Source: JBBQUN01 sp963717115
Lineage (GTDB): Bacteria > Actinomycetota > Acidimicrobiia > Acidimicrobiales > SZUA-35
Direction: 5' to 3'
NCBI GenBank assembly: GCA_963717115.1
Contig: CAVQVO010000017.1
Coordinates: 1,240,001-1,304,000 of the forward strand
Length of the DNA: 64,000 bases
The notes below the pieces were generated by a model, which was not told the DNA's origin, made no database searches, and saw nothing but the letters and a program-made list of their open reading frames with translations. Position 1 is the stretch's first letter. Every line of letters starts with the position of its first letter. Positions 15,926-25,430 of this stretch are shown piece after piece. The translations under genes and the position numbers were made by a program.

Positions 15926-16816
15926 CGGAGGTCGACGCCTGCCGTCGCAGCGATCAGGCGAACGCGTTCCGACAGCGGCACCCGGCGGGGGTCGTATCGG
16001 GGCGAGATCGCTCGCAGGACCCCGGGAAGCGTGCCGAGCTTCCACTGCCGTCGGATCGACGACCGGGTGACGCGGGCGAAGGAGGTATCGGGGTCGCCCA
16101 GTTCCCGTTCGAGGACCGTCGCCATCCGGAGGAGAGAGCCGAGGAAGTGGACCTGGGCCCGTGTCCCGACCACGACGCGAGTAGGGATAGCTCCCCACGA
16201 TCGACTCGTAGGCGTCGAAGGTGACGGTCCGGTGTTCGATCTCCTCGGCCAGGTGCCAGAGGGCGATGGCCTGCCATTCGGGGACGATCGCCTCGGAATC
16301 GGGGCTGTCGATCATCGAGCGGGCGAGGGCGAAGGTCATCGCCTCGAATCCCTCGGCGTAGGCCAGGTTGAAGGCGAGGGACCGGTTGGCGCTGGAGCGT
16401 CGGTAGTCGGCATCGAGGCGGTCTTCGAGGGCGCGGAGCGCCGTTGCCGTCGGTTTGCTCAGCTGGGCTCGGACGGCGTCGTTCAGCCGGGCGTGATTCT
16501 GGTGGTGCTGGGCCTCCTGCCCCGAGAACGCTTTCATGTCGGCGGCCAGATCGGGGTCGTCGACCTGCTTCGAGGCCGCCCGCATCGTGCGGATCAGGTA
16601 CGGCTCGAGGTAGGGGAGCGTGAACGAGAGCGCGACCAGTTCACACGATGCCGCTGGATCGTCGGGGAACGGGAGCAGCGGAACATCGGCCGACCACTCG
16701 AAACGTGGCCGACGAACGACGAGCTGCGTCGTGCCTTCGCCGGTGGTTCCCATCGCCCGACCGTAGCTCGTGACTGCCGCAGCCGTCTCGGCGTCGGGCT
16801 CCGACGGTCGCGACAC
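15922..16816 (-). CDS. predicted metal-dependent hydrolase (PF10118-like), frameshifted
   Basis: An all-helical protein of about 297 residues with ferritin-like metal motifs: LEPYLIRTM near 68, GQEAQHHQNHARLND near 97, YAEGFEAMTF near 150 and LAEEIEHRTVTFDAYES near 190. At about 16180 one extra base (CGCGTCGTGG context) breaks the frame. The rest, from GTRAQVHFLGSLLRMATVLE to the stop at 15922, lies in the next frame and restores a family-like C-terminus. Its GTG start follows directly after the stop of the upstream gene, and its TGA overlaps the hydrolase start. PF10118 members are linked to steroid or lipid catabolism by context, but their reaction is not established. Confidence 0.7.
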
Positions 16817-17473
16817 TCAGTCCCCGCCGCTCCCGCCTTCGTCGTCGGCGGAACGGACCGAGCCGTCGGGAAGGGTGACGAGATAACGGTAGCCCCGGGT
16901 CTCCGAATCGCCCTCGGGCCCGAGGTCGATCGACACGAACTCCCAGTCGTCGCCGTACAGCTCGAGCGTTGGCCCGGGGCCGGCGTCGGCGGTGCGGTCG
17001 GCGTGCTCGTGCGTCCAGCGCTTCTCCCGGAAGCCGACGCCCCGCACCCGGCAGCGGGCCGCCAGGGTCGCGTCGGTCTGGAGGTAGACCCAACCGAATT
17101 CACCGAGCTCGGTCGGCAGGGAGGAGATCGGGAGCCAGTCCTTGTCGGGCCCCTGCACGTGGTAGCGCAGGTTGGCGGCGGGGATGGCGTAGGCCAGGTC
17201 CTTGTCGCCGCCGAGCACGGGAACCTCGTCGTCACCCGACCGGGGAAGCCGCGTGGACGGTCGCGGCGTCGTTGATCGGGTCGCCGACGGGCTCGTTGCC
17301 GAGCCGGCCGACGCCGACTTCTTCCGGACCCGGGCCTTGGTCGGCTTGGGTGGTGCCGGCTCGGGCCGCGGGGCTTCGGGCTGCTGGTCGCGGGGCAGCA
17401 GCATGCAGTCGGTGCAGGTGGCCCAGGGCTGGGGCATCCCGTGTTCGCAGATGTAGTCGGCCGGAACCCTCAC
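16817..17473 (-). CDS. conserved hypothetical protein with N-terminal Cys cluster
   Basis: A 218-residue protein that I do not recognise by function. Its GTG start overlaps the BVMO stop as GTGA. The N-terminus has ADYICEHGMPQPWATCTDCM, with three Cys and one His spaced like a small zinc site. A Pro/Lys/Arg-rich linker (residues about 35-65) and a beta-rich C-terminal half follow, ending YRYLVTLPDGSVRSADDEGG. It lies between the BVMO and the metal-dependent hydrolase, so it is translationally tied to that pathway. A zinc-binding adaptor or accessory factor is possible, but this is only inference. Confidence 0.7.
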   Translation of the reverse strand: MRVPADYICEHGMPQPWATCTDCMLLPRDQQPEAPRPEPAPPKPTKARVRKKSASAGSATSPSATRSTTPRPSTRLPRSGDDEVPVLGGDKDLAYAIPAANLRYHVQGPDKDWLPISSLPTELGEFGWVYLQTDATLAARCRVRGVGFREKRWTHEHADRTADAGPGPTLELYGDDWEFVSIDLGPEGDSETRGYRYLVTLPDGSVRSADDEGGSGGD

Positions 17474-19359
17474 GAGACCGGCGCCACGTCGACGGGTTCG
17501 GTGACGGATCGCTGCTCGAAGCGATACGGGTCGAGCGATTCCTGCGCCTTGATCCGGTACTTGTGCCACGCCGTTCCGCCGTAATAGGCGAGGCTGCCCG
17601 GCTCGGCTTCGCCATGGCCGTTGTAGTACGAGATGCAGTCGCGGAGCGGGGCCGTTGCGATGTCGGCGGCCCGGCAGTGCTCGGCGTAGGCCTCCTCGGG
17701 CTCCTTCTCGATGTCGACGACGTCGAACCCGCCGTCTCGCATCGTGGTCAGCATCCAGGTGACGTAGTCGGCGTGCTGCTCGATGGCGTCGGTGAAGTTG
17801 AAGCTGCCGCCACCCCCCTGGGGGCCGGTGACGATGAACAGGTTCGGGAAGCCCTGGCTGTGGAGACCGAGGAACGTCTTGGTGCCCTCGGTCTGCCACT
17901 TCTCGCTCAGGGTCCGGCCGTCGCGGCCGGTGATCATGTTGAACGTCGAGGTGGCCATCCACTGGAAGCCGGTGGCGTAGATGAGGACGTCGAGCGGGTA
18001 CTCGGTTCCGTCGTGGACGACGCCCCGCTCGTTGATCCGGCTGACGCCGAGGGGCGCGGTGTCGACCAGGGTGACGTTGGGCCGGTTGAAGGTCGGCAGG
18101 TATTCGTCGTGGAACGTTGGCCGCTTGCATCCGTAGGGGTAGTAGGGCTTGAGTGCCTCGGCGGTCTTCGGGTCCTCGACGATGGCGTCGACTCGGGCCC
18201 GGATCTGTTCCATGATCCGGAAGTTCGTGTCGAGCTGTTTCTCGATCAGTTCCTCGGGCGAGAGCCGGCGCTCGTGCTGCTTGCGTTCCTTGAAGTCGGC
18301 GACCTTGCCGGCGAGGTAGTCGTCGTTGGCCTTGATGGCGGTGCGACCGGCCGAGATCTTCGAGAAACGCGCCCGCCGGGCCCGCGCCCAGCCCGGCTCC
18401 TTCGCCCAGGCCGCCATCTCTTCGGGCGTGGTCGCCCGCTGGTCGCGTACGTCGATGGTCGACGGGGTGCGTTGGAAGACGTACAGCTCGCCGACGACCT
18501 TCGCGAGTTCGGGGATGACCTGCACGGCGGTGGCGCCCGTGCCGATGATCCCGACCCGCTTGCCGGTCAGGTCGATGTCGTAGTTCCAGCGCGAGGTGTG
18601 GAAGGTGTCGCCCTCGAAGGTCTCCATCCCGGCGATCCGGGCCAGCTTGGGGCTGGTGAGAATGCCGTTGGCCAGGACGACGAACCGGGCCCGCATGGCG
18701 TCGCCCCGGTCGGTGTGCACGGTCCAGCGTCCTTCGGCTTCGTCCCAGTCGGTCTTGTCGACCGTGGTGTGGAACAGGCAGTGTTCGTAGAAACCGAAGC
18801 GCTCGGCCATCTGCTGGCAGTACTCGAGGATCTCGAAGCCCGAGGCGAACTTCATCGCCGGTACGTACCCCATCTCCTCGAGGAGCGGCAGGTAGCTGTA
18901 GGCCTCGACGTCGCAGGCGACCCCCGGGTAGCGATTCCAATACCAGGTACCCCCGACGTCGCCGCCCTTCTCGCAGAAGCGGACGTCCCGGAAGCCCGCC
19001 TCGCGCAGCTTGTACCAGAGCAGCAGGCCGGCGAACCCGGCGCCGACGACGACGATCTCGCAGTCGTCGGTCAGCGGTTCCCGGGCGACGGGATCGGCCG
19101 AATAGACGTCTTGGAGGTACCGGGCGAACTCGCCTTCCATCGCCATGTAGTCGGCGGCGCCCCGACGGGCCTCCTTGAACTCGCGATAGCGGGCCTGTTC
19201 CTCGGCGTCGAACACCGCACCGGCCGGTTGGGGAGGAAGGCTCTTCAGCGCATCGTCGTCGACGATCGAGTAGCCCTTCCCGGCGATGCGGTCGTTGGCC
19301 TTGGCGGCTCGGGTCGCAAAGATCTTGAGTCCGGTCTCGGGATCGACTCGGATGGACAT
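17470..19359 (-). CDS. Baeyer-Villiger-type FAD monooxygenase
   Basis: A 629-residue class B flavoprotein monooxygenase that would use NADPH and O2 to insert oxygen next to a ketone. ATG 19359 has GAGGAG ahead of it. The FAD motif VVVGAGFAGLLLWYKL is near residue 103, GGTWYWNRYPGVACDVEAY near 135, the BVMO fingerprint FEGDTFHTSRW near 240, and the NADPH motif VGIIGTGATAVQ near 258. About 100 extra residues precede the FAD domain, as in longer BVMOs. It opens a four-gene operon ending with an epoxide-hydrolase-like gene. It strongly resembles the second BVMO at 45752. Confidence 0.9.
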   Translation of the reverse strand: MSIRVDPETGLKIFATRAAKANDRIAGKGYSIVDDDALKSLPPQPAGAVFDAEEQARYREFKEARRGAADYMAMEGEFARYLQDVYSADPVAREPLTDDCEIVVVGAGFAGLLLWYKLREAGFRDVRFCEKGGDVGGTWYWNRYPGVACDVEAYSYLPLLEEMGYVPAMKFASGFEILEYCQQMAERFGFYEHCLFHTTVDKTDWDEAEGRWTVHTDRGDAMRARFVVLANGILTSPKLARIAGMETFEGDTFHTSRWNYDIDLTGKRVGIIGTGATAVQVIPELAKVVGELYVFQRTPSTIDVRDQRATTPEEMAAWAKEPGWARARRARFSKISAGRTAIKANDDYLAGKVADFKERKQHERRLSPEELIEKQLDTNFRIMEQIRARVDAIVEDPKTAEALKPYYPYGCKRPTFHDEYLPTFNRPNVTLVDTAPLGVSRINERGVVHDGTEYPLDVLIYATGFQWMATSTFNMITGRDGRTLSEKWQTEGTKTFLGLHSQGFPNLFIVTGPQGGGGSFNFTDAIEQHADYVTWMLTTMRDGGFDVVDIEKEPEEAYAEHCRAADIATAPLRDCISYYNGHGEAEPGSLAYYGGTAWHKYRIKAQESLDPYRFEQRSVTEPVDVAPVS

Positions 19360-19419
19360 GGGGTGATCCGCTCCTCTTCGTGCTGCGGCCCGTTGGGCAT
19401 GCCGACGCGGGACGCCCCG

Positions 19420-19450
19420 ACGGTACAACGCTTCGCTTCGCCGGTCACAA
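19420..19450 (-). promoter_or_regulatory. candidate promoter of the BVMO operon
   Basis: On the minus strand a TTGTGA -35-like element (19445-19450) and a TACCGT -10-like element (19420-19425) lie 19 bp apart, about 60 bp before ATG 19359. The region is divergent with the serine hydrolase gene at 19559. Confidence 0.4.
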
Positions 19451-19558
19451 CGCCGTTGTCGGGTCGCCCATGGCTTCGGAATCGACGACGTGCGGGCGGG
19501 CAACGTAGGGTCGCGGCCGACTCGGCCCGGGGGCCGAGCGTGCGATCGGGGGATCACG

Positions 19559-20761
19559 ATGAAGGTCGATGCTGACGGTGCGGGGCTCGACGAGGCCCGC
19601 CTGGAGCGGATCGGTGCCCATCTGCGCACCCGCTACATCGAACCCGGCAAGATCGCCGGGGCCCAGGTGGCGGTGGTGCGAGGCGGCGTGGTCGGCTACT
19701 TCGAGAGCTTCGGCGTCCAGGACCGCGAACGATCGGTGCCGGTCGCCGACGACGCGATCTGGCGGCTGTATTCCATGACCAAGCCCATCACCGGTGTGGC
19801 CATGATGACCCTCTACGAGCAGGGCCACTTCCAGCTCGGCGATGCCGTCGAGCGGTGGATCCCCGAGTGGCGGGGCATGACGGTCAGCGAGCCCGATGGT
19901 GCGGGCGGTACCCGCGAGGTACCTGCCGAGCGCCCACCCACGATCCGCGACATCCTCTCGCACACCTCGGGCATCGGGTACGGCCCCGGGAACCGCGACC
20001 TGGTCATCGGCGAACGCGACTGGCTCGCCGACCACGACCTCGAATCGATGTCGAAGGCTTTCGGGGATTGGCCCCTCCGGTTCCAGCCCGGTACCCGTTG
20101 GCTCTACTCCCACGGGATGGACATCGCCGCCCGTCTGGTCGAGATCATGTCGGGCATGCCGTACGACCAGTACCTGCGGACCGCCGTCTTCGAGCCGCTG
20201 GGCATGCACGACACCGAGTTCTGGGTCCCGGCCGACAAGCTCGACCGATTCGCTGCGTGCTACGGCCGCAATGCCCGCAAGGAACTCGTGCTCGTCGACG
20301 ATCCGCACCAGAGCAGCTATCTCCGCAAGCCGAGACTGCTCAACGGTGGCGGGGGACTGGTCGGCACGACCGAGGACTACGTCCGGTTCTGCACGATGCT
20401 GGCCAACGGCGGCGAACTCGACGGTACCCGGATCCTCGGGCGCAAGACCATCGAACTGATGACCTGCAACCACCTGCAGGGTGACGGTGAGATGGTCGAC
20501 TTCGCACTGCCGATGGGCTACGGCGAGGTCGGGTTCGCCGGTGCCGGGTTCGGTCTGACCGTCGCGGTGTCGAAAGGGCCCGGCGCCAGCGGCGTCGTCG
20601 GCTCGGCCGGTGAATACATGTGGGGCGGCGCGGCATCGACCACCTTCTGGGTCGATCCGTCGGAGGAACTGGCCGTGGTGTTCATGACCCAACTGTTGCC
20701 GTCGGGGACCTTCAACTTTCCCGACCAGCTCAAGACCCTGGTGTACGGGGCGCTGCTCTGA
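19559..20761 (+). CDS. serine hydrolase of the beta-lactamase/EstB family
   Basis: A 400-residue class C beta-lactamase-fold protein. The catalytic SxxK is YSMTKP near residue 72, and the YxN-like motif is YSHGMD near 181. The third motif is not obvious; the C-terminal VGSAGEYMWGGAASTTFWVDP is typical of esterase members of this fold. No signal peptide is seen, so a cytoplasmic esterase or amidase is more likely than a resistance enzyme. ATG 19559 is preferred because GGGGGA precedes it. It diverges from the BVMO operon. Confidence 0.85.
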   Translation: MKVDADGAGLDEARLERIGAHLRTRYIEPGKIAGAQVAVVRGGVVGYFESFGVQDRERSVPVADDAIWRLYSMTKPITGVAMMTLYEQGHFQLGDAVERWIPEWRGMTVSEPDGAGGTREVPAERPPTIRDILSHTSGIGYGPGNRDLVIGERDWLADHDLESMSKAFGDWPLRFQPGTRWLYSHGMDIAARLVEIMSGMPYDQYLRTAVFEPLGMHDTEFWVPADKLDRFAACYGRNARKELVLVDDPHQSSYLRKPRLLNGGGGLVGTTEDYVRFCTMLANGGELDGTRILGRKTIELMTCNHLQGDGEMVDFALPMGYGEVGFAGAGFGLTVAVSKGPGASGVVGSAGEYMWGGAASTTFWVDPSEELAVVFMTQLLPSGTFNFPDQLKTLVYGALL

Positions 20762-20857
20762 CCACCGAAGGGCGCCTGCTCAGGGTGCGACCCGGGAGGT
20801 TTGTGGTGGTACGCCGAGGCCTGCATCGGCTCGACGCATCCGGAAGTCGGCGTCGGG

Positions 20858-21274
20858 TCAGCCGCCTTCGGTCTGCTCCTCGACACTGACCTGCCAGGGC
20901 GTGCCGAAACGGTCGGTCACGACCCCGAAGTAGGGGGACCAGAACGTCGCCTCTCCGGGCATGTGGACCTCACCCCCGTCGGACAAGCCGTCGAAGATGG
21001 CCTTGGCCCGGTCGAGGTCGGTCGTGGAGTAGTGCACGAACGTACCGGTGGGGCGAGCGAAGTCGTCGTCGTAGGAGTCCGAGGCCATGAGCAGGTCGCC
21101 GCCTTCGACGAGGGCGGCGTGCATCACCAGGTGGGCCTTGTCGGGCGGGACCCCGGACCCCGGCGGGGCCTGCGTCCCGTCCAGGATCTCCAGCTCACCT
21201 CCGAAGATCTCCTGGTACCGGGTGAATGCTTCCCGGCAGTTCCCGTCGAAGTAGAGGTAGGGGTGAAAGGGCAT
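20858..21274 (-). CDS. VOC family (PhnB/glyoxalase-like) protein
   Basis: A 138-residue protein of the PhnB subgroup of the vicinal oxygen chelate fold, with PYLYFDGNCREAFTRYQEIF at the N-terminus and WSPYFGVVTDRFGTPWQVSV at the C-terminus. GAGGAG stands six bases before the ATG. The function is not predictable; relatives include demethylubiquinone-methyltransferase-like and resistance proteins. It lies 110 bp downstream of the molybdenum hydroxylase genes on the same strand and could be read with them. Confidence 0.8.
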   Translation of the reverse strand: MPFHPYLYFDGNCREAFTRYQEIFGGELEILDGTQAPPGSGVPPDKAHLVMHAALVEGGDLLMASDSYDDDFARPTGTFVHYSTTDLDRAKAIFDGLSDGGEVHMPGEATFWSPYFGVVTDRFGTPWQVSVEEQTEGG

Positions 21275-21384
21275 GGCGGGCTCCTCGGTTTCGACGGGGT
21301 CGATTCGAGTGTCCTCCCCGGCGACGCAGGACGCAAGGGCGCCGACGGTGCTGTTCGATCGCTGGTCGCCCCGGGATCCGGCTC

Positions 21385-23937
21385 TCAGTCGGGTTGGATC
21401 ACGCCGGCGAGCTCGAGGATCCGGCTCGGTGGCAGGTACTGGCTGGTGATCCGGACGTTGCGGTGAGCGAGGGCGTCCTCGATGGCATTGGTGAGTGCCG
21501 CCGGGGCGCCGATCATCCCGCCCTCGCCGACGCCTCGGAAGTCGTTCTCACCGCCGGGGGAGATCGTCTCGAGATGGTGCACCTCGATGTGGGGGATCTC
21601 CATCGCCGTGGGGATCAGATAGCTCATGTACGTGGTCGCCTGGGGGTTGGCCTGGTCGTCGTAGGCGGCCTCTTCGTAGAGCACGGCGCCGATTCCCTGG
21701 GCGACACCGCCCCGGACCTGTCCATCGACGATCGCCGGGTTGATGATCGGGCCGCAGTCCTCGACGACGAGGTACCGGGGGATCCCGACCATGCCGGTGT
21801 CGAGATCGATCTCGACGATGCACGCGTGCGTGGCGCAGCTCCAACCCCCGTCGCCCTTGCCCTCGTAGTCGCAGCGCGCCTGGAACGCCTCGCCGTTCTC
21901 GGGAGTGACCGCGGCGGCGACGTCGCGGTAGCGGAGCCCACGTGACGGGACGCCGGCCACGTGGATGTTGCCGTCGATGATCTCGATGTCGTCCACCGAG
22001 GCCTCGAGCATCTCGGCCGCCTTCTCGGCGATCAACCGGCGGACCTCGCGCGACGAGCCGCGAACGGCGCCGCCACCCATCGGGCCACCCCGGCTGCCAC
22101 CGGTCCCGATGAACGAGAACGGTGTCTTCGAGGTGTCGCCGAAGACGACCTCGATGTCGTCGATCCCGACGCCGAGTTCGGTGGCGGCGACCTGGGCATA
22201 GGTCGTTTCATGACTCTGCCCGTGCGGCATCTGCGAGGTGATGACCTGCACGTCGCCCTCGGGGGTCACGACCGTGCGAGCCGTCTCGGCGGTGAGCATG
22301 CCCGAGCCGGGATTGATCGAGTCGGTGTAGTTCCGGGGGCCCGGGGCCGCCTCGTGGTAGCTCGCGAACCCGATGCCGAGCACTCGACCCTCGGCCGCTG
22401 CGGCTCGGCGCTGGGCCTCGAAGGCGACCGGGTCCAGCAGTTCGACGGCCCGCTCGAGCGTCTTGCGGGTCGACATCGTCACGTCGATCGTCGGGCCCGT
22501 GATCATCTCGGTCGGCATGTCGGATTCGCCGATCATGTTCTTCAGGCGGATGTCGGTCGGTGACAGGCCGAGCGCCCGGGCGGCGATGTCGATGATCCGT
22601 TCACGGGCCCAGGTCTCGTTGGCCCAGGGTCCTCGGTAGGCGATGTACTTTCCCTTGTTGGTCGCAACGACCCGCGACCGCTGCTCGAATGCCTCCCACC
22701 GGTAGGAACCGGGGAACATGACCCGCATGATCTGCGTCGTGAACCCGGCGCCCACCGGGAACCCGGGGTAGGCACCCTGGTCCATGACCAGGTCGACCCT
22801 CAGACCTCGGAAGGTGCCGTCGTCGTCGAGCGCGATCGACACGGTGAGGTCTTCCTCACGGGCATGGCCACCATCGGTCAGGTTCTCGACGCGGTCCTCG
22901 ATCCACTTCACCGATCGGCCGAGTTCGATGGCCGCTGCCGCCAGGGCGATGTCTTCTCGGGCCACCGAACCCTTCGAACCGAAGCCGCCACCGATGTCGT
23001 CGGCGACGACCGTCGGGTAGTCGGCCTTGGCCAGGAGGCCGACACCGATCTGCGACAGGTACTTCATCGTCGAGCGGTCGCGTTTGATCTGATCCCGGGT
23101 ACCGGTGTTGTCCTGCTTGTCGAGTTCGGCCTTGTTGCGGCCGACGAACTCCTTGGCGCCGGCCAGGAAGCCGGCCCGTCGTTCCTTGTTGCGGGCGATG
23201 CTCCGGAGCGAATCGCGGGTTCGTTCCCGGTTCGTGAGCGCGGCGATCATCCAGCGCAGGACGTGCGACGACTGGGTGGCGTTGTGCACCGTGAGGTGAC
23301 CCGTCCCGGGATCGACCTCGATGACCGACCCTCGGGTCTCCATGGGCTGGTTCGACTGGCGAGGGCACGACAGCCGTTCGGTGACGACCCGGTCGGCGGC
23401 CGCGAACACGGCATCGACATCGCCGTAGCTGCGCGTCTCGTCGAACAGCAGGTTGCCGTCGGCCTTGTCCCAGATCTGGTCTCGGCCCGTCGTCAGCGCG
23501 TGGCTGATCGACGCAATGGGATCGAGCGGTTCGTAGTCGACTTCGATCAGTTCGAGTGCGTCCTCGGCGAGGTGGCGGGACTCGGCCAGTACCAGGGCAA
23601 CGGGGTCGCCGACGTGACGCACCTTGTCGGCGCTCAGCGCCCAGTACAGCGGGGTGTACATGTTGGGCAGCATCAGGAACGGCGGGAACGGCAGGGTGAG
23701 GTCGACCATGTCGGCGCCGGTGAAGACGGCGGCGACCCCGCGGGCCCGGCGGGCGGCGCCGGCGTCGATTCGGGTGATGCGAGCGTGCGGGAACGGACTG
23801 CGCAGAAAGGCTGCGTGCAGGACCCCCGGGACGTCGACGTCGGCGACGTACCGGCCGTTGCCCCGGAGCAGGCGGTCGTCCTCGACCCGGGTGACGCTCT
23901 GGCCGACGAATCCGAGCCCTGATGTCTGTGCGCTCAC
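21385..23937 (-). CDS. xanthine dehydrogenase family molybdopterin-binding large subunit (CoxL-like)
   Basis: An 850-residue large subunit of a molybdenum hydroxylase. The GTG start overlaps the ferredoxin subunit stop as GTGA. Seen are GRYVADVDVPGVLHAAFLRS, DIGGGFGSKGSV (Mo-cofactor site), IAYRGPWANETWARERI, a variant of the AYRGAGR active-site loop of form II CoxL-like enzymes, GQSHETTYAQVAA, and GVGEGGMIGAPAALTNAI with the catalytic Glu. The AYxCSFR loop of true aerobic CO dehydrogenase is absent, so an aldehyde or heterocycle substrate is likelier. Between HVLRWMIAALTN and the GGGFG motif there is a Lys/Arg-rich insertion of about 70 residues (236-305) that most relatives lack. Confidence 0.9.
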   Translation of the reverse strand: MSAQTSGLGFVGQSVTRVEDDRLLRGNGRYVADVDVPGVLHAAFLRSPFPHARITRIDAGAARRARGVAAVFTGADMVDLTLPFPPFLMLPNMYTPLYWALSADKVRHVGDPVALVLAESRHLAEDALELIEVDYEPLDPIASISHALTTGRDQIWDKADGNLLFDETRSYGDVDAVFAAADRVVTERLSCPRQSNQPMETRGSVIEVDPGTGHLTVHNATQSSHVLRWMIAALTNRERTRDSLRSIARNKERRAGFLAGAKEFVGRNKAELDKQDNTGTRDQIKRDRSTMKYLSQIGVGLLAKADYPTVVADDIGGGFGSKGSVAREDIALAAAAIELGRSVKWIEDRVENLTDGGHAREEDLTVSIALDDDGTFRGLRVDLVMDQGAYPGFPVGAGFTTQIMRVMFPGSYRWEAFEQRSRVVATNKGKYIAYRGPWANETWARERIIDIAARALGLSPTDIRLKNMIGESDMPTEMITGPTIDVTMSTRKTLERAVELLDPVAFEAQRRAAAAEGRVLGIGFASYHEAAPGPRNYTDSINPGSGMLTAETARTVVTPEGDVQVITSQMPHGQSHETTYAQVAATELGVGIDDIEVVFGDTSKTPFSFIGTGGSRGGPMGGGAVRGSSREVRRLIAEKAAEMLEASVDDIEIIDGNIHVAGVPSRGLRYRDVAAAVTPENGEAFQARCDYEGKGDGGWSCATHACIVEIDLDTGMVGIPRYLVVEDCGPIINPAIVDGQVRGGVAQGIGAVLYEEAAYDDQANPQATTYMSYLIPTAMEIPHIEVHHLETISPGGENDFRGVGEGGMIGAPAALTNAIEDALAHRNVRITSQYLPPSRILELAGVIQPD

Positions 23938-24434
23938 GATGCTCCTCCGGCGATGATCTCGACCGCCTGCTCGACACCGTTCAGGATCGTCTCGTAGCCG
24001 GTGCAGCGACACAGGTTGCCACTCAGCTCCGCGCGGATCTCATCCCGGCTCGGCGACGGATTCGTTGCCAGGAGTGCCACCGTCGAGATCAGGAAGCCGG
24101 GGGAGCAGAAGCCGCATTGGAAGCCGTGGGCGGCGATCATCGCCTGCTGCACCGGGTGCAGGTCGTCGCCGTCGGCCAGTCCCTCGACCGTGGTGATGGC
24201 GGCACCGTCGGCCTGCACGGCGAGCACGAGGCACGATCGCACCGGCTCGCCGTCGAGCAGGACCGTGCAGGCACCGCAGATGCCGTGCTCGCAGCCGAGA
24301 TGGGTTCCGGTCAGGCCGGCGTCCTCGCGGATCACGTCGCTGAGGCTGCGACGGGCCTCGACATCGAGGCTCACCGAATCCCCGTTGAGCGTGAACGACA
24401 CGCCGAGGGTGTCGTGGGGCGGGACGGTGGTCAT
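23934..24434 (-). CDS. 2Fe-2S ferredoxin subunit of molybdenum hydroxylase (CoxS-like)
   Basis: A 166-residue small subunit carrying two 2Fe-2S clusters. The plant-type cluster is GCEHGICGACTVLLDG with a distant Cys in RSCLVLAVQ. The second is QCGFCSPGF with NLCRCTGYE. It passes electrons from the Mo site to FAD. ATG 24434 overlaps the FAD-subunit stop as ATGA. Gene order FAD, Fe-S, Mo (M-S-L) matches cox-type operons. Confidence 0.93.
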   Translation of the reverse strand: MTTVPPHDTLGVSFTLNGDSVSLDVEARRSLSDVIREDAGLTGTHLGCEHGICGACTVLLDGEPVRSCLVLAVQADGAAITTVEGLADGDDLHPVQQAMIAAHGFQCGFCSPGFLISTVALLATNPSPSRDEIRAELSGNLCRCTGYETILNGVEQAVEIIAGGAS

Positions 24435-25303
24435 GCTCGTACTCCGATCCGGGCGGCTGCGGCGTCGAGGCCGCGGCGGGTGAGGACGCCGCCGACATGG
24501 CGACGGTAATTGGCGGTCGCGTGCAGGTCGGCCGAGGTGGGGAGGCCGAGACGCACGATGTCGGCGGCGTCGTCGAACGCAGCCTGGAGATCGGAGCGCC
24601 CGACCAGTGCCGCTTCGGCGTCGGCGACCCGGACGGCAACCGAGCCGATGCCGAAGAAGACCAGCGCTGCGTCGACGATCGCACCATCGACCACGTCGAG
24701 GGTGCAGGCGAGACCGATCATGGCGTAGTCGCCATGGCGGCGTGCGACCTCGACGACCGACGAGCCGGTGGTGGGCGACGCCACGGGGAACCCGACCCCG
24801 GTCACGAGCTCGTCGGCGGCGAGGGAGGTGCTCAGGAAACCCTCGAAGAAGTCGGCGGCTGCGATCTCGCGACTGCCGTCGGCCGATGCGGCGTGGATCG
24901 TGGCGCCGAGCGCCAGGGACACCGCCGGCATCTCGGCCGCCGGATCGGCGTGGGCGATGCTGCCGACCACCGTGCCCCGAGTCCGGATGGCCCGGTGACC
25001 GATGTGCGGCATCGCCTGGTGGACGAGCGGCACCCGGTCGGCCAGCAGGGCCGAGTGCTCGGCCGCCGCATGGCGAACCAGGGCACCGATGGTGACGCCC
25101 TCGTCGCGCTCGGCAATGGTGTCGAGTCCGGGGACGCGGCCGATGTCGATCAGGTGCTCGGGGGATCCGAGCCGGAGCGCAAGCGTCGGCAGCAGGCTCT
25201 GACCTCCGGCCAGGACCTTCGCCTCGTCGCCGAACTCGGCCAGCAACGCCAGTGCCTCGGCGAGCGATTCGGGCCGGTGATAGGCGAACGGGGCGCTCTT
25301 CAT
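24431..25303 (-). CDS. FAD-binding subunit of molybdenum hydroxylase (CoxM-like)
   Basis: A 290-residue medium subunit. The FAD motifs AGGQSLLPTLALRL near residue 31 and RTRGTVVGSIAHADPAAEMP near 105 are typical of the CO dehydrogenase/xanthine dehydrogenase FAD subunit, and the C-terminal domain closes the fold. The start at MKSAPFAYHRP fits the family. A TACCGT box six bases upstream, without a ribosome site, suggests a leaderless first gene for the three-subunit operon. Confidence 0.93.
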   Translation of the reverse strand: MKSAPFAYHRPESLAEALALLAEFGDEAKVLAGGQSLLPTLALRLGSPEHLIDIGRVPGLDTIAERDEGVTIGALVRHAAAEHSALLADRVPLVHQAMPHIGHRAIRTRGTVVGSIAHADPAAEMPAVSLALGATIHAASADGSREIAAADFFEGFLSTSLAADELVTGVGFPVASPTTGSSVVEVARRHGDYAMIGLACTLDVVDGAIVDAALVFFGIGSVAVRVADAEAALVGRSDLQAAFDDAADIVRLGLPTSADLHATANYRRHVGGVLTRRGLDAAAARIGVRA

Positions 25304-25309
25304 GGCCGC

Positions 25310-25315
25310 ACGGTA
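25310..25315 (-). promoter_or_regulatory. -10 box of a likely leaderless promoter
   Basis: TACCGT on the minus strand ends six bases before ATG 25303 of the molybdenum hydroxylase operon. Confidence 0.55.
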
Positions 25316-25430
25316 GCCCCGGCCGAAGGGCCCACGCTGACCGACTTCGCTTCGGGACCGGGTGACGATCGACTCTTCCGACTTTCCATCGGGCTCGCAC
25401 AATGGGAACCAGACGAAGATGGGAAGTGCC

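Noticed and set aside
16817..18940. Long minus-strand open frame spanning the BVMO and the next gene as one protein
   Set aside because: Its first two-thirds lie out of frame with the BVMO motifs; only the part from GTG 17473 onward looks like protein.
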